Origin: an uncultured Sterolibacteriaceae bacterium
GTDB taxonomy: Bacteria; Pseudomonadota; Gammaproteobacteria; Burkholderiales; Rhodocyclaceae
Length of the DNA: 64,000 nucleotides
Assembly (NCBI GenBank): GCA_937888595.1
Contig: CALARK010000007.1
Location: forward strand, 25,254-89,253
Direction of reading: 5' to 3'
Every line of letters begins with the position of its first letter. Position 1 is the stretch's first letter. Positions 35,544 through 43,222 of the stretch are shown here, piece after piece. Below the pieces are notes generated by a model, which saw only the letters and a list, made by a program, of their open reading frames with translations, was not told the origin of the DNA and made no database searches. The position numbers were made by a program, and so were the translations under genes.

Positions 35544-36686
35544 ATGGTCCGTCTCGGCTTCCGTGGTCGTCTGCTGCTCGGTGCGGTGTTGCCGGCGCTG
35601 ATGATGGTGCTGGTGCTGGAAACGGTCTTTCTCGATCGCTACCGGGCGGATATCGAGCGCTCCTTCCTCGAGCGCGGCAAGGCGATTGCGCACCAGCTGG
35701 GTGTGGCAGCCGAATATGCGCTCTTCAGCGGCAGCTTCGATTCGCTCGACCTGCTGGCCACGGGGGTGCGCGAGAGCGATAGCGACATCGTGTCGATCAA
35801 CATCCTCGACCGCAGCGGCCGGCGCCTGGCGGGCGACGGGCTCTGGCCGCGCCACCGGCTGTCGCTGGAGGATCGCCTGGTCGTGGTCAGCGATGAAGCG
35901 CATGTCACCATCCAGGCGCCGATACGCCAGACCGCGCTGCCGCTGGAAAACGAGTTGTGGTCGGGCAACGGCAGCACGGCAGCGAAGCAGCCGGTCACCG
36001 GTTATGTCGTCGTCGAGATTTCGCGCGACCAGATCAACGAGCGCAATGCCGAAATGCTGCGCATCACGCTGGCGATCGTCCTGGCCGGTCTGCTGCTGGC
36101 CAGCTGGGTGTCGGCGCGCATTGCCGGCGACGTGCTGCGCAAGCTCGAGACCGCCAGTCGCGAGCTGACGCGCCAGAAGGAGGCGGCCGAGGCGCTGGCG
36201 CGTACCGATGTCCTGACGGGCCTGGCCAACCGCCGTGCGTTCGACGAGGCGGCGCAGCGTGAAATCCGGCGCGCCGTGCGCTACGGCGAGCCGCTGGCCC
36301 TGATCATGACGGATATCGACCGCTTCAAGGCCATCAACGATACGCACGGCCACCATGCCGGCGATCAGGTGCTGGTGAGCTTCGCCCATACCCTGCGCGC
36401 CGCGGTGCGGGAGGTGGACCTCGTCGGCCGCTGGGGCGGCGAGGAGTTCGTCATCCTGATGCCGGGAACGGATATCGAAGAGGCGCAGCAGGTGGCGGAA
36501 CGCATGCGGCAGGCAGTCGCGGCCGCACCGGCACACTACGAAGACGTGGACTGCAGTTACACCGCCAGTTTCGGCGTGGCGGTTTTCAGGTCCGACATGC
36601 CATCGCTCGATGCCCTGCTGGGCACCGCCGACCAGGCGCTCTATCGCGCCAAGGAAAACGGCCGCAACCGCGTCGAGACAGGCTAG
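35544..36686 (+). CDS. Membrane diguanylate cyclase with periplasmic CHASE8-like sensor
   Basis: 380 residues. Two membrane helices (about 10-29 and 171-191) enclose a periplasmic domain of about 140 residues with AAEYALFSGSFDSLDLLA, resembling CHASE8-type sensors. A linker helix leads to a GGDEF domain (from about 222, DVLTGLANRRAFDEA). The active site RWGGEEF (about 297) is intact, and the upstream REVD matches the RxxD inhibitory site, so the enzyme should make c-di-GMP and be subject to product inhibition. It is the last gene of the receptor/binding protein module. Its stop shares CTAG with the convergent metF stop. Confidence 0.9.
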   Translation: MVRLGFRGRLLLGAVLPALMMVLVLETVFLDRYRADIERSFLERGKAIAHQLGVAAEYALFSGSFDSLDLLATGVRESDSDIVSINILDRSGRRLAGDGLWPRHRLSLEDRLVVVSDEAHVTIQAPIRQTALPLENELWSGNGSTAAKQPVTGYVVVEISRDQINERNAEMLRITLAIVLAGLLLASWVSARIAGDVLRKLETASRELTRQKEAAEALARTDVLTGLANRRAFDEAAQREIRRAVRYGEPLALIMTDIDRFKAINDTHGHHAGDQVLVSFAHTLRAAVREVDLVGRWGGEEFVILMPGTDIEEAQQVAERMRQAVAAAPAHYEDVDCSYTASFGVAVFRSDMPSLDALLGTADQALYRAKENGRNRVETG

Positions 36687-37525
36687 CCGGGGAGGTCCGC
36701 GCCGAGCCGGCGCAGGATCTCGAGCGACAGCGCCGACTGGTTCAGGGTATAGAAATGCAGGCCGGGTGCGCCGAGCTCGACGAGCCGGGCGCACAGTTCG
36801 GTGACGACGTCGAGGCCGAAGGCGCGGATCGAGTCGGCATCGTCGCCGAAGCTCTCGAACTTCCTGCGCATCCAGCGCGGAATCTCGGCACCGCTGCTGT
36901 CGGCGAAGCGCGCCAGCTTGCTGAAGCCGCCGATCGGCATGATGCCCGGCACGATCGGGATCGTCACGCCGAGCGCGCGTGCCTCGGCGACAAAATGAGC
37001 GTAAGCGTCAGCGTTGTAGAAGAACTGCGTGATCGCCGAGTCCGCGCCGGCATCGACCTTGCGCTTGAAGTTCCGCAGATCCTCGCGCGGGTTGCGCGCC
37101 TGCGGATGCCATTCCGGATAGGCGGCAACCTCGATGCGGAAGGTGTCACCCGTCTCGGCGCGGATGAATTCGACGAGTTCGTTGGCGTAGCGGAATTCGC
37201 CGGCATCGGCCATGCCCGAGGGCAGGTCGCCTCTTAAGGCAACGATGCGGCGGATGCCGTGGTCGCGGTAGTCGTGCAGGATCTTGCGGATGCCTTCGCG
37301 CGTCGAGCCGATGCAGGACAGGTGCGGCGCGGCAACGTGGCCCTCGGCGGCGATCTCCATGACGATGTCGAAGGTGCGCTCGCGCGTCGAGCCGCCGGCG
37401 CCGTAGGTGACGGAGAAGAAGGTCGGCTCGGCGGTGGCGAGCTTGCGGCGTACCTCGCGCAGCTTGGTCATACCCTCCGCCGTTTGCGGCGGGAAGAATT
37501 CGAAAGAGATTTCAGGCAGGTTCAT
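36683..37525 (-). CDS. metF: Methylenetetrahydrofolate reductase MetF
   Basis: 280 residues. The N-terminus ISFEFFPPQTAEGMTKL and the segments FFSVTYGAGGST, LRGDLPSGM and QFFYNADAYAHF are diagnostic of the FAD-dependent enzyme that makes 5-methyltetrahydrofolate for methionine synthesis. ATG 37525 is chosen because it starts two residues before the conserved motif; it overlaps the end of tlyA by 14 bases. Forms a SAM-cycle cluster with ahcY upstream. Confidence 0.96.
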   Translation of the reverse strand: MNLPEISFEFFPPQTAEGMTKLREVRRKLATAEPTFFSVTYGAGGSTRERTFDIVMEIAAEGHVAAPHLSCIGSTREGIRKILHDYRDHGIRRIVALRGDLPSGMADAGEFRYANELVEFIRAETGDTFRIEVAAYPEWHPQARNPREDLRNFKRKVDAGADSAITQFFYNADAYAHFVAEARALGVTIPIVPGIMPIGGFSKLARFADSSGAEIPRWMRRKFESFGDDADSIRAFGLDVVTELCARLVELGAPGLHFYTLNQSALSLEILRRLGADLPG

Positions 37526-38363
37526 GGCGGGCATGGAGGAAGAATTCGTGGTTGCCGTCGGTGCCGGTGATCGGGCTGTCGAACCAGCCGGCGACGACGA
37601 GATGGTGTTGCGTGCAACAGGCCGCGAGCTTGTCGCGAACCATGGGATACAAGCGCGTGTCGGTGACGATGCCGCCCTTGCCCACATGTTCCGGGCCGAC
37701 CTCGAATTGGGGCTTGACGAGCAGCAGCAGGTCGCCGAGGCGGGTCAGCAGCGGCGGCAGTTGCGGCAGGATCAGCGTCAGCGAGATGAAGCTCGTGTCG
37801 GCGACGATCAGGTCGAACTGCCGTCCCGCCAGCACCGACTTTTGCAGGTTGCGCGCGTTGAGGCCCTCGTGCGGCTCGACGCGTGGATCGGCCGCGATGG
37901 CGGGATGCAGCTGGCCATGGCCGACGTCGATGCCGACCACTTTCGCCGCACCGTGCTGCAGCAGGCAATCGGTGAATCCACCGGTGCTCTGGCCGATGTC
38001 CAGGCAGTCGCGACCGCGAGGGTCGATGCCGGCATGCGCGAGTGCGCCGGCCAGCTTGAGCCCGCCGCGCGAGACGTACTCGGCGGACTGCGACGGCTCG
38101 ACGCGCAAGTCGGCATCGGCCGGCAGGAGGTGGGACGGCTTGTCGATCGCCGTCCTGTCGGCGCCGACTTTTACGCGGCCGGCGTCGATCAGCCGCTGGG
38201 CCGCGGTGCGCGAGGGCGCGAGGCCGCGCTGGACGAGCAGCGCGTCCGCGCGCACGCCGCCGGCGTGGGCGGACGGCTTGCCGCCATACACCTGCGCCGC
38301 GGCGCGCACGGCCACCTTCGATTTCGGGCGGGCCGTGCGGGCATGAAACGAGTTCATGCTCAT
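37512..38363 (-). CDS. tlyA: TlyA family rRNA 2'-O-methyltransferase/hemolysin-like protein
   Basis: 283 residues from ATG 38363 (an alternative ATG is at 38357). An N-terminal basic extension of about 35 residues is followed by an S4 RNA-binding domain (RADALLVQRGLAPSRTAAQRLI) and an FtsJ-like methyltransferase fold (DCLDIGQSTGGFTDCLLQHGA, DLIVADTSFISLTLILPQL, LLLLVKPQFEVG). TlyA proteins methylate ribosomal RNA. Two copies of the dispersed repeat lie inside this one gene, read as KVGADRTA (about residue 64) and KSVLAGR (about 174). Lies between ahcY and metF, in the order ahcY-tlyA-metF. Confidence 0.9.
   Translation of the reverse strand: MSMNSFHARTARPKSKVAVRAAAQVYGGKPSAHAGGVRADALLVQRGLAPSRTAAQRLIDAGRVKVGADRTAIDKPSHLLPADADLRVEPSQSAEYVSRGGLKLAGALAHAGIDPRGRDCLDIGQSTGGFTDCLLQHGAAKVVGIDVGHGQLHPAIAADPRVEPHEGLNARNLQKSVLAGRQFDLIVADTSFISLTLILPQLPPLLTRLGDLLLLVKPQFEVGPEHVGKGGIVTDTRLYPMVRDKLAACCTQHHLVVAGWFDSPITGTDGNHEFFLHARHEPA
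37820..37843 (-). repeat. Dispersed repeat copy 9 (inside tlyA, C-terminal half)
   Basis: Two mismatches to the core, TTTT on the + strand side. Read as KSVLAGR just before the DLIVAD motif. Confidence 0.75.
38149..38172 (-). repeat. Dispersed repeat copy 10 (inside tlyA, S4 domain)
   Basis: Two mismatches to the core, TTTT on the + strand side. Read as KVGADRTA at the end of the S4 domain. Confidence 0.78.
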
Positions 38364-38386
38364 GGGACTAACGACTTGGTAACGGC

Positions 38387-39787
38387 TCAGTAGCGATAGT
38401 GCTCGGCCTTGTACGGACCGTTCTTCGGCACGCCGATGTAGGCGGCCTGCTGGTCGGTCAGCTCGGTCAGCTGGGCGTTGAGCTTCTTGAGCTGCAGGCG
38501 CGCCACCTTCTCGTCCAGATGCTTGGGCAGCGTATAGACACCGACCGGGTAATCGGCGTTCTTGGTGAACAGTTCGATCTGCGCGATGGTCTGGTTGGCG
38601 AACGACGAGGACATCACGTAGCTCGGGTGCCCGGTGGCGCAGCCGAGGTTCACCAGGCGGCCCTTGGCCAGCAGGATGATCCTTTTCCCATCCGGGAAGA
38701 TGATGTGATCGACCTGCGGCTTGATTTCCTCCCACTGATACTTCTCGACGGATGCGACATCAATCTCGTTGTCGAAGTGGCCGATGTTGCAGACGATGGC
38801 CTGGTCCTTCATCTTCGCCATGTGGTCATGGTTGATGACGTGGTAGTTGCCGGTGGCGGTGACGAAGATGTCCGCCTTGTCGGCGGCGTAGTCCATCGTC
38901 ACGACGCGGTAGCCTTCCATCGCGGCCTGCAGCGCGCAGATCGGGTCGATCTCGGTTACCCAGACTTGCGCGGAAAGCGCCCGCAAGGCTTGCGCCGAAC
39001 CCTTGCCCACGTCGCCGTAGCCGCACACCAGCGCGATCTTGCCGGCGACCATCACGTCGGTGGCGCGCTTGATGCCGTCGACCAGCGATTCGCGGCAGCC
39101 GTAGAGGTTGTCGAACTTGGACTTGGTGACCGAGTCGTTCACGTTGATCGCGGGGATCTTCAGGTCGCCGCGCTCATGCATCTGGTAGAGGCGATGCACG
39201 CCGGTGGTGGTTTCCTCGGTCACGCCCTTGATCTGCGCCAGACGGGTCGAATACCAGGTTTTGTCGGTCTCGAGCTTCTTCTTGATCGCGGCGAAGAGGA
39301 TGGTTTCCTCTTCCGAGGTCGGCTTGGCGATGACGGAAATGTCCTTCTCCGCCTTGGCGCCGAGGTGCAGCAGCAGCGTGGCGTCGCCGCCGTCGTCGAG
39401 GATCATGTTGCTGTAGCCATTGTCCGGCCACTCGAAGATGCGGTGGGTGTAGTCCCAGTAGTCGGTCAGTGACTCGCCCTTGACGGCGAAGACGGCGATG
39501 TCATCCTTGGCGATGGCGGCGGCGGCGTGGTCCTGGGTCGAGAAAATGTTGCACGAGGCCCAGCGCACTTCGGCGCCGAGGGCGGTCAGCGTCTCGATCA
39601 GCACGGCGGTCTGGATGGTCATGTGCAACGAACCGGTGATGCGTGCGCCTTTCAGCGGCTGGGCTTTGGCGTATTCCTCGCGGATCGCCATCAGGCCGGG
39701 CATCTCGGTCTCGGCGATGCGGATTTCCTTGCGGCCCCAGTCGGCGAGGCCCATGTCGGCAACAACGTAATCAGCAGGTGTGGTCAT
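38387..39787 (-). CDS. ahcY: Adenosylhomocysteinase (SAH hydrolase)
   Basis: 466 residues. The enzyme splits S-adenosylhomocysteine into adenosine and homocysteine, using tightly bound NAD. GYGDVGKGSAQALRA is the NAD-binding loop, and the conserved NVNDSVTKSKFDN contains the catalytic Lys. It ends in the family-typical KAEHYRY. It includes the roughly 40-residue insertion found in bacterial long forms. ATG 39787 is chosen; the frame is open upstream into the riboswitch. Expression should be controlled by the SAH riboswitch at 39838-39928. Confidence 0.97.
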   Translation of the reverse strand: MTTPADYVVADMGLADWGRKEIRIAETEMPGLMAIREEYAKAQPLKGARITGSLHMTIQTAVLIETLTALGAEVRWASCNIFSTQDHAAAAIAKDDIAVFAVKGESLTDYWDYTHRIFEWPDNGYSNMILDDGGDATLLLHLGAKAEKDISVIAKPTSEEETILFAAIKKKLETDKTWYSTRLAQIKGVTEETTTGVHRLYQMHERGDLKIPAINVNDSVTKSKFDNLYGCRESLVDGIKRATDVMVAGKIALVCGYGDVGKGSAQALRALSAQVWVTEIDPICALQAAMEGYRVVTMDYAADKADIFVTATGNYHVINHDHMAKMKDQAIVCNIGHFDNEIDVASVEKYQWEEIKPQVDHIIFPDGKRIILLAKGRLVNLGCATGHPSYVMSSSFANQTIAQIELFTKNADYPVGVYTLPKHLDEKVARLQLKKLNAQLTELTDQQAAYIGVPKNGPYKAEHYRY

Positions 39788-39837
39788 GAGGTTCAGGCTC
39801 CTTGAACATGACCGGGGGCGAGTCGTGGATTGCGCAT

Positions 39838-39928
39838 GCTGGCTCACCGTCCCGGAGATGGGTTGGTGAGCGCCGTTTAGAAAAACGAGCCTGGCGGTGA
39901 AACCGTTGCAGCGCTCCTCGATGGGGTG
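39838..39928 (-). promoter_or_regulatory. S-adenosylhomocysteine (SAH) riboswitch
   Basis: In the leader of ahcY on the minus strand. The conserved consensus pieces occur in order: CGAGGAGCGCTGCAACGG, CCAGGCTCG and AACGGCGCTCACC. GAGCGC can pair with GCGCTC (P1), and CGGTTTCACCG forms an internal hairpin. Downstream, GGTGAGCC (39841 side) is complementary to GGCGCTCACC, so it can compete with P1 as an expression platform. SAH binding is known to turn this class on. Basis: match to the published consensus recalled from knowledge, not a covariance search. Confidence 0.9.
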
Positions 39929-39930
39929 CG

Positions 39931-39963
39931 ATTATAGTCCAGTCGCTACCTGACGCGCGTCAA
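39931..39963 (-). promoter_or_regulatory. Candidate promoter of ahcY
   Basis: On the minus strand TATAAT (39931-39936) is a perfect -10 box, with TTGACG (39958-39963) upstream. The spacer of 21 bases is longer than the ideal 17, so the -35 assignment is weak. The position just upstream of the riboswitch fits. Confidence 0.55.
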
Positions 39964-40023
39964 GGCCCGGCCGGCAGGAATAAGGCTATCCTTGCCGCCA
40001 TTTTTCCTTCGGTGGAGTCGGGA

Positions 40024-40389
40024 ATGAAAAGAATGAAGACGTGCCTGCTGACGGGGCTGGTGTGCGCCTTGCCGCTCGCATTCGCCAGCGGTCAGGCCGC
40101 GGGCCAAACCGCGACGCCCGGTGCGGCTGAAGTGCAGGCGCTCGGACGCCTCAACGGCGAGGCGCTGGCCTGCAAGCAGATGGCGCTGGTGGACCGGATC
40201 CGCATCGCCGTCGTGTACGACGCACCCAAGACGCGCGAGATCGGTGAGATCTTCGAGGCGGCGACCAGCGAGCGTTTCCTCGCCATGGGCACGGACAAGT
40301 CGGCCTGTCCGGACGGCCGCAGCCTTTCGCAGCAGGTCGAGTCGGGCATCGCCGCGATGCGGGCGGCCTTCAAGGCGCAGGCGAAATGA
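40024..40389 (+). CDS. Small exported protein of unknown function
   Basis: 121 residues. ATG 40024 is chosen because GGAG lies seven bases upstream; a GTG at 40012 is also in frame. A signal peptide (about 1-28, ending AAGQ) is followed by a helical domain with two Cys (LACKQMALVD and KSACPDGRS) that could form a disulfide. I do not recognise the family. It is translationally coupled (ATGA) to the Sco gene, which suggests a related role in periplasmic or copper-linked biogenesis. Confidence 0.7.
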   Translation: MKRMKTCLLTGLVCALPLAFASGQAAGQTATPGAAEVQALGRLNGEALACKQMALVDRIRIAVVYDAPKTREIGEIFEAATSERFLAMGTDKSACPDGRSLSQQVESGIAAMRAAFKAQAK

Positions 40390-40982
40390 TCAGGTCGCTG
40401 GCCGTCGTCTTTTCCCTCGTGCTGCTGGCCGCCATCCCGGCCCGGGCGCAGCATGACCTCGGCCTCGGCGAAACGCGCGACATCGTGCCGCGCTATCTGC
40501 TTCAGGACGTCAACGGCCGGGCCACGACGCCGGAGGACCACAAGGGCTACTACCAGCTGATCGCCTTCGGTTACACCTTCTGTCCGGACATCTGCCCGAC
40601 CACGCTGACGGAGATGGCGGCGGTGCTCAAGGCGCTCGGACCGCAGGCGGAACGGCTGCGGCCGATCTTCATTTCGGTCGATCCGGAACGCGACACCCTG
40701 CAGGTGCTGCGCGAATACACCGCCTTCTTCGATCCGCGCATCATCGGCATGACCGGCTCGCCGGCGCTGGTGTCGCGCGCCGCGCAGAACTTCAAGGTGC
40801 GCTACCAGAAGGTGGCGAAGGAGAGCGGGGACATGACGAACTATGCCGTCGATCACTCGGCGGGCATGTACCTGCTCGGGCCGGACGGCAGCTTCGCGAA
40901 GAAGTTCGCCTACGCCACCCCGCCGGGCGAGATCGCCACGACGATCCGGCTGTATCTCGAGATGGAAACCGCGGCCCGCTGA
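40386..40982 (+). CDS. SCO1/SenC family copper chaperone-like protein
   Basis: 198 residues. A signal peptide (about 1-22, ending ARAQ) precedes a thioredoxin fold with the Cu-binding Cys pair CPDICP (about residue 65) and the conserved His in AVDHSAGMYLL. Sco proteins help assemble the CuA centre of cytochrome oxidase or act as thiol reductases. No oxidase gene is in the window. Its start overlaps the stop of the preceding small exported protein. Confidence 0.92.
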   Translation: MIRSLAVVFSLVLLAAIPARAQHDLGLGETRDIVPRYLLQDVNGRATTPEDHKGYYQLIAFGYTFCPDICPTTLTEMAAVLKALGPQAERLRPIFISVDPERDTLQVLREYTAFFDPRIIGMTGSPALVSRAAQNFKVRYQKVAKESGDMTNYAVDHSAGMYLLGPDGSFAKKFAYATPPGEIATTIRLYLEMETAAR

Positions 40983-41015
40983 GCGCGCGCCGCGGTGATT
41001 GAAGCCGCCTAGAAA

Positions 41016-41029
41016 CCGGCGCCCGCCGG
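41016..41029 (-). terminator. Candidate terminator of metK
   Basis: Hairpin CCGGC/GCCGG with a four-base loop directly after the metK stop, followed on the minus strand by TTTCTA. The stem is short; it also lies in the 51-base gap to the convergent Sco gene. Confidence 0.5.
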
Positions 41030-41033
41030 AGTA

Positions 41034-42200
41034 TTACAGGCCGGCATCCGCCTTCAGCGCCAGCGCCTTGTCGGTGGCTTCCCAGGTGAATTCCGGCTCG
41101 TCGCGGCCGAAGTGGCCGTAGGCGGCGGTCTTCTCGTAGATCGGGCGCAGCAGGTTCAGCATGTTGACGATGCCCTTCGGCCGCAGGTCGAAGTGCTTCT
41201 TGACGAGCTGGGCGATGGTCTCGTCCGACACCTTGCCGGTGCCGAAGGTCGTGACCCAGACGCTGGTCGGCTCGGCGACGCCGATGGCGTAGGACACCTG
41301 CACCTGGCAGCGCGAGGCGAGGCCGGCGGCGACGATGTTCTTCGCCACGTAGCGGCCGGCATAGGCGGCCGACCGGTCGACCTTGGAGGGATCCTTGCCC
41401 GAGAACGCGCCGCCGCCGTGCGGGCAGGCGCCGCCGTAGGTGTCGACGATGATCTTGCGGCCGGTCAGGCCGCAGTCGCCCTGCGGGCCGCCGACGACGA
41501 AGCGGCCGGTCGGGTTGACGAGGTACTTGATCTCGCCCTTGATGAGTTCCTTGGGCAGGATCGGCTTGATGATCTCCTCGATCGTCGCCTCGCGGATGGC
41601 TTCCAGAGTCATTTCCGGCGCGTGCTGGGTCGAGATGACCACGGTGTCGATCGCATCCGGCTTGCCGTCGACGTAGCGCACGGTGACCTGCGACTTGGCG
41701 TCAGGGCGCAGCCACGGCAGGCGGCCGTCCTTGCGCAGCATCGCCTGGCGCTCGACGAGGCGGTGCGACAGGTAGATCGGCAGCGGCATCAGGGTGGCGG
41801 TTTCGTCGCAGGCGTAGCCGAACATCAGGCCCTGGTCGCCGGCACCCTGGTCGAGGTTGTTGTCGTAGGCCTTGTTGACGCCCTGGGCGATGTCGGGGCT
41901 CTGCTTGTCGTAGGCCACTAGCACGGCGCAGCCCTTGTAGTCGATGCCGTACTCGGTGTTGTCGTAGCCGATGCGCTTGATGGTGTTGCGCGCCACGCCG
42001 ATGTAGTCGACGTTGGCCGTGGTGGTGATCTCACCGGCCAGCACGACGAGGCCGGTGTTGCACAGCGTCTCGGCGGCGACGCGCGAAGTCGGGTCCTGCG
42101 CCAGGATGGCGTCGAGGATGGCGTCGGAGATCTGGTCGGCGACCTTGTCCGGATGGCCTTCCGAAACGGATTCCGAGGTGAAGTAGTACTGGTTCGACAT
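41034..42200 (-). CDS. metK: S-adenosylmethionine synthase MetK
   Basis: 388 residues. Makes SAM from methionine and ATP. The signatures TSESVSEGHPDKVADQISDA, GAGDQGLMFGYA and GGGAFSGKDPSKVDRSAAY are intact. A good ribosome binding site (AGGAG) lies six bases before ATG 42200. The probable promoter lies about 165 bases upstream, leaving a long leader with hairpin potential. Together with ahcY and metF it covers three steps of the methyl cycle within 5.5 kb. Confidence 0.98.
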   Translation of the reverse strand: MSNQYYFTSESVSEGHPDKVADQISDAILDAILAQDPTSRVAAETLCNTGLVVLAGEITTTANVDYIGVARNTIKRIGYDNTEYGIDYKGCAVLVAYDKQSPDIAQGVNKAYDNNLDQGAGDQGLMFGYACDETATLMPLPIYLSHRLVERQAMLRKDGRLPWLRPDAKSQVTVRYVDGKPDAIDTVVISTQHAPEMTLEAIREATIEEIIKPILPKELIKGEIKYLVNPTGRFVVGGPQGDCGLTGRKIIVDTYGGACPHGGGAFSGKDPSKVDRSAAYAGRYVAKNIVAAGLASRCQVQVSYAIGVAEPTSVWVTTFGTGKVSDETIAQLVKKHFDLRPKGIVNMLNLLRPIYEKTAAYGHFGRDEPEFTWEATDKALALKADAGL

Positions 42201-42365
42201 GATGGCTCCTTCTGTTTCCCCGCTGTTCGGTCCGTCGGACCGGCTCGGGGGATCGGAGCAGGCGACGCTTTAGCAGTATTTCCCCGCCCCATGGCTGCCA
42301 GCGGGATCGCCCTGCAAGTTGTCCTGTGCCGCAGATTGCGGCGCTTAACTCGGCGATGGGCGGCG

Positions 42366-42393
42366 ATAATAGCGCCTTTTCCGCTCCGGTCAA
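42366..42393 (-). promoter_or_regulatory. Sigma-70 type promoter candidate for metK
   Basis: On the minus strand TTGACC (42388-42393) and TATTAT (42366-42371) are separated by 16 bases. Transcription would start near 42359 and leave a leader of about 158 bases before metK. The region is shared with the divergent acyltransferase gene starting at 42407. Confidence 0.6.
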
Positions 42394-42406
42394 CCGCGCC
42401 TGCCTC

Positions 42407-43222
42407 ATGGGTTTCCTATTCCGCCTGCTTTCGCACCTGCCGTTGTACGTGCTGCACAACCTCGGCGCACTGGCCGGCTGGCTTGCCTATGTGCTGTCGC
42501 CGACCTATCGGCGCCACCTGCGCGAGAACATGGCGCTGGCCGGGGTGGCGGATCATCGCCATGCGGCGATCGCGGAGGCCGGCAAGACCATCCTGGAGCT
42601 GCCGAAGATCTGGCTGCGACCGCAGGCCGAGGTGGTCGGCCGCGTAGTGAAGGTGGACGGCTGGGAACATGTGGACGCCGCGCTGGCTGCAGGCCGCGGG
42701 CTTGTTTTCATGACGCCGCACCTGGGGTGCTTCGAAATCTGCGCCCAGTACCTGGCGATGCACCGCCCGATCACCGTGCTTTATCGCCGCTCGAAGCAGG
42801 CCTGGCTGGCGCCCATCATGGAGGAGGGGCGCGGGGCGCATCTCAATCTCGCACCGGCCGACATGAGCGGGGTGCGGCGCCTGCTCAAGGCGCTGAAGGC
42901 GGGGGAAATGGTCGGCATGCTGCCCGATCAGGCACCCGGCGCCGGCGAAGGGGTCTGGGCGTCTTTCTTCGGTCGGCCGGCCTACACGATGACGCTTGCC
43001 GCCCGACTGGCGCAGACCGGGGCAACGGTGCTGTTCACCTACGCCGAGCGCCTACAGTACGGCGCCGGCTACCACCTGCACTTCCTGCCCCCGGAGGGCG
43101 CCGTCGATAACCCGGCCGACATCAACCGCGAAATCGAGCGGCTCGTCATGCTGTGCCCCGGACAATATCTCTGGGGCTACAACCGCTACAAGCAGCCGTC
43201 CGGCGCGCCGGAGCCGACATGA
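42407..43222 (+). CDS. Lipid A biosynthesis lauroyl-type acyltransferase (LpxL/HtrB family) 1
   Basis: 271 residues from ATG 42407, followed by a membrane helix (PLYVLHNLGALAGWLAYVL); an in-frame start 81 bases upstream lies in the metK promoter region and is disfavoured. The catalytic HX4D/E motif is HLGCFE (about residue 104), and MLPDQAPG is the second conserved block. The family adds secondary acyl chains to Kdo2-lipid A at the inner membrane. Overlaps the second acyltransferase gene by ATGA. Confidence 0.9.
   Translation: MGFLFRLLSHLPLYVLHNLGALAGWLAYVLSPTYRRHLRENMALAGVADHRHAAIAEAGKTILELPKIWLRPQAEVVGRVVKVDGWEHVDAALAAGRGLVFMTPHLGCFEICAQYLAMHRPITVLYRRSKQAWLAPIMEEGRGAHLNLAPADMSGVRRLLKALKAGEMVGMLPDQAPGAGEGVWASFFGRPAYTMTLAARLAQTGATVLFTYAERLQYGAGYHLHFLPPEGAVDNPADINREIERLVMLCPGQYLWGYNRYKQPSGAPEPT

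Noticed and set aside
42201..42365. A SAM riboswitch upstream of metK
   Set aside because: I could not match the leader to known SAM classes by eye. It is reported only as an unexplained leader.
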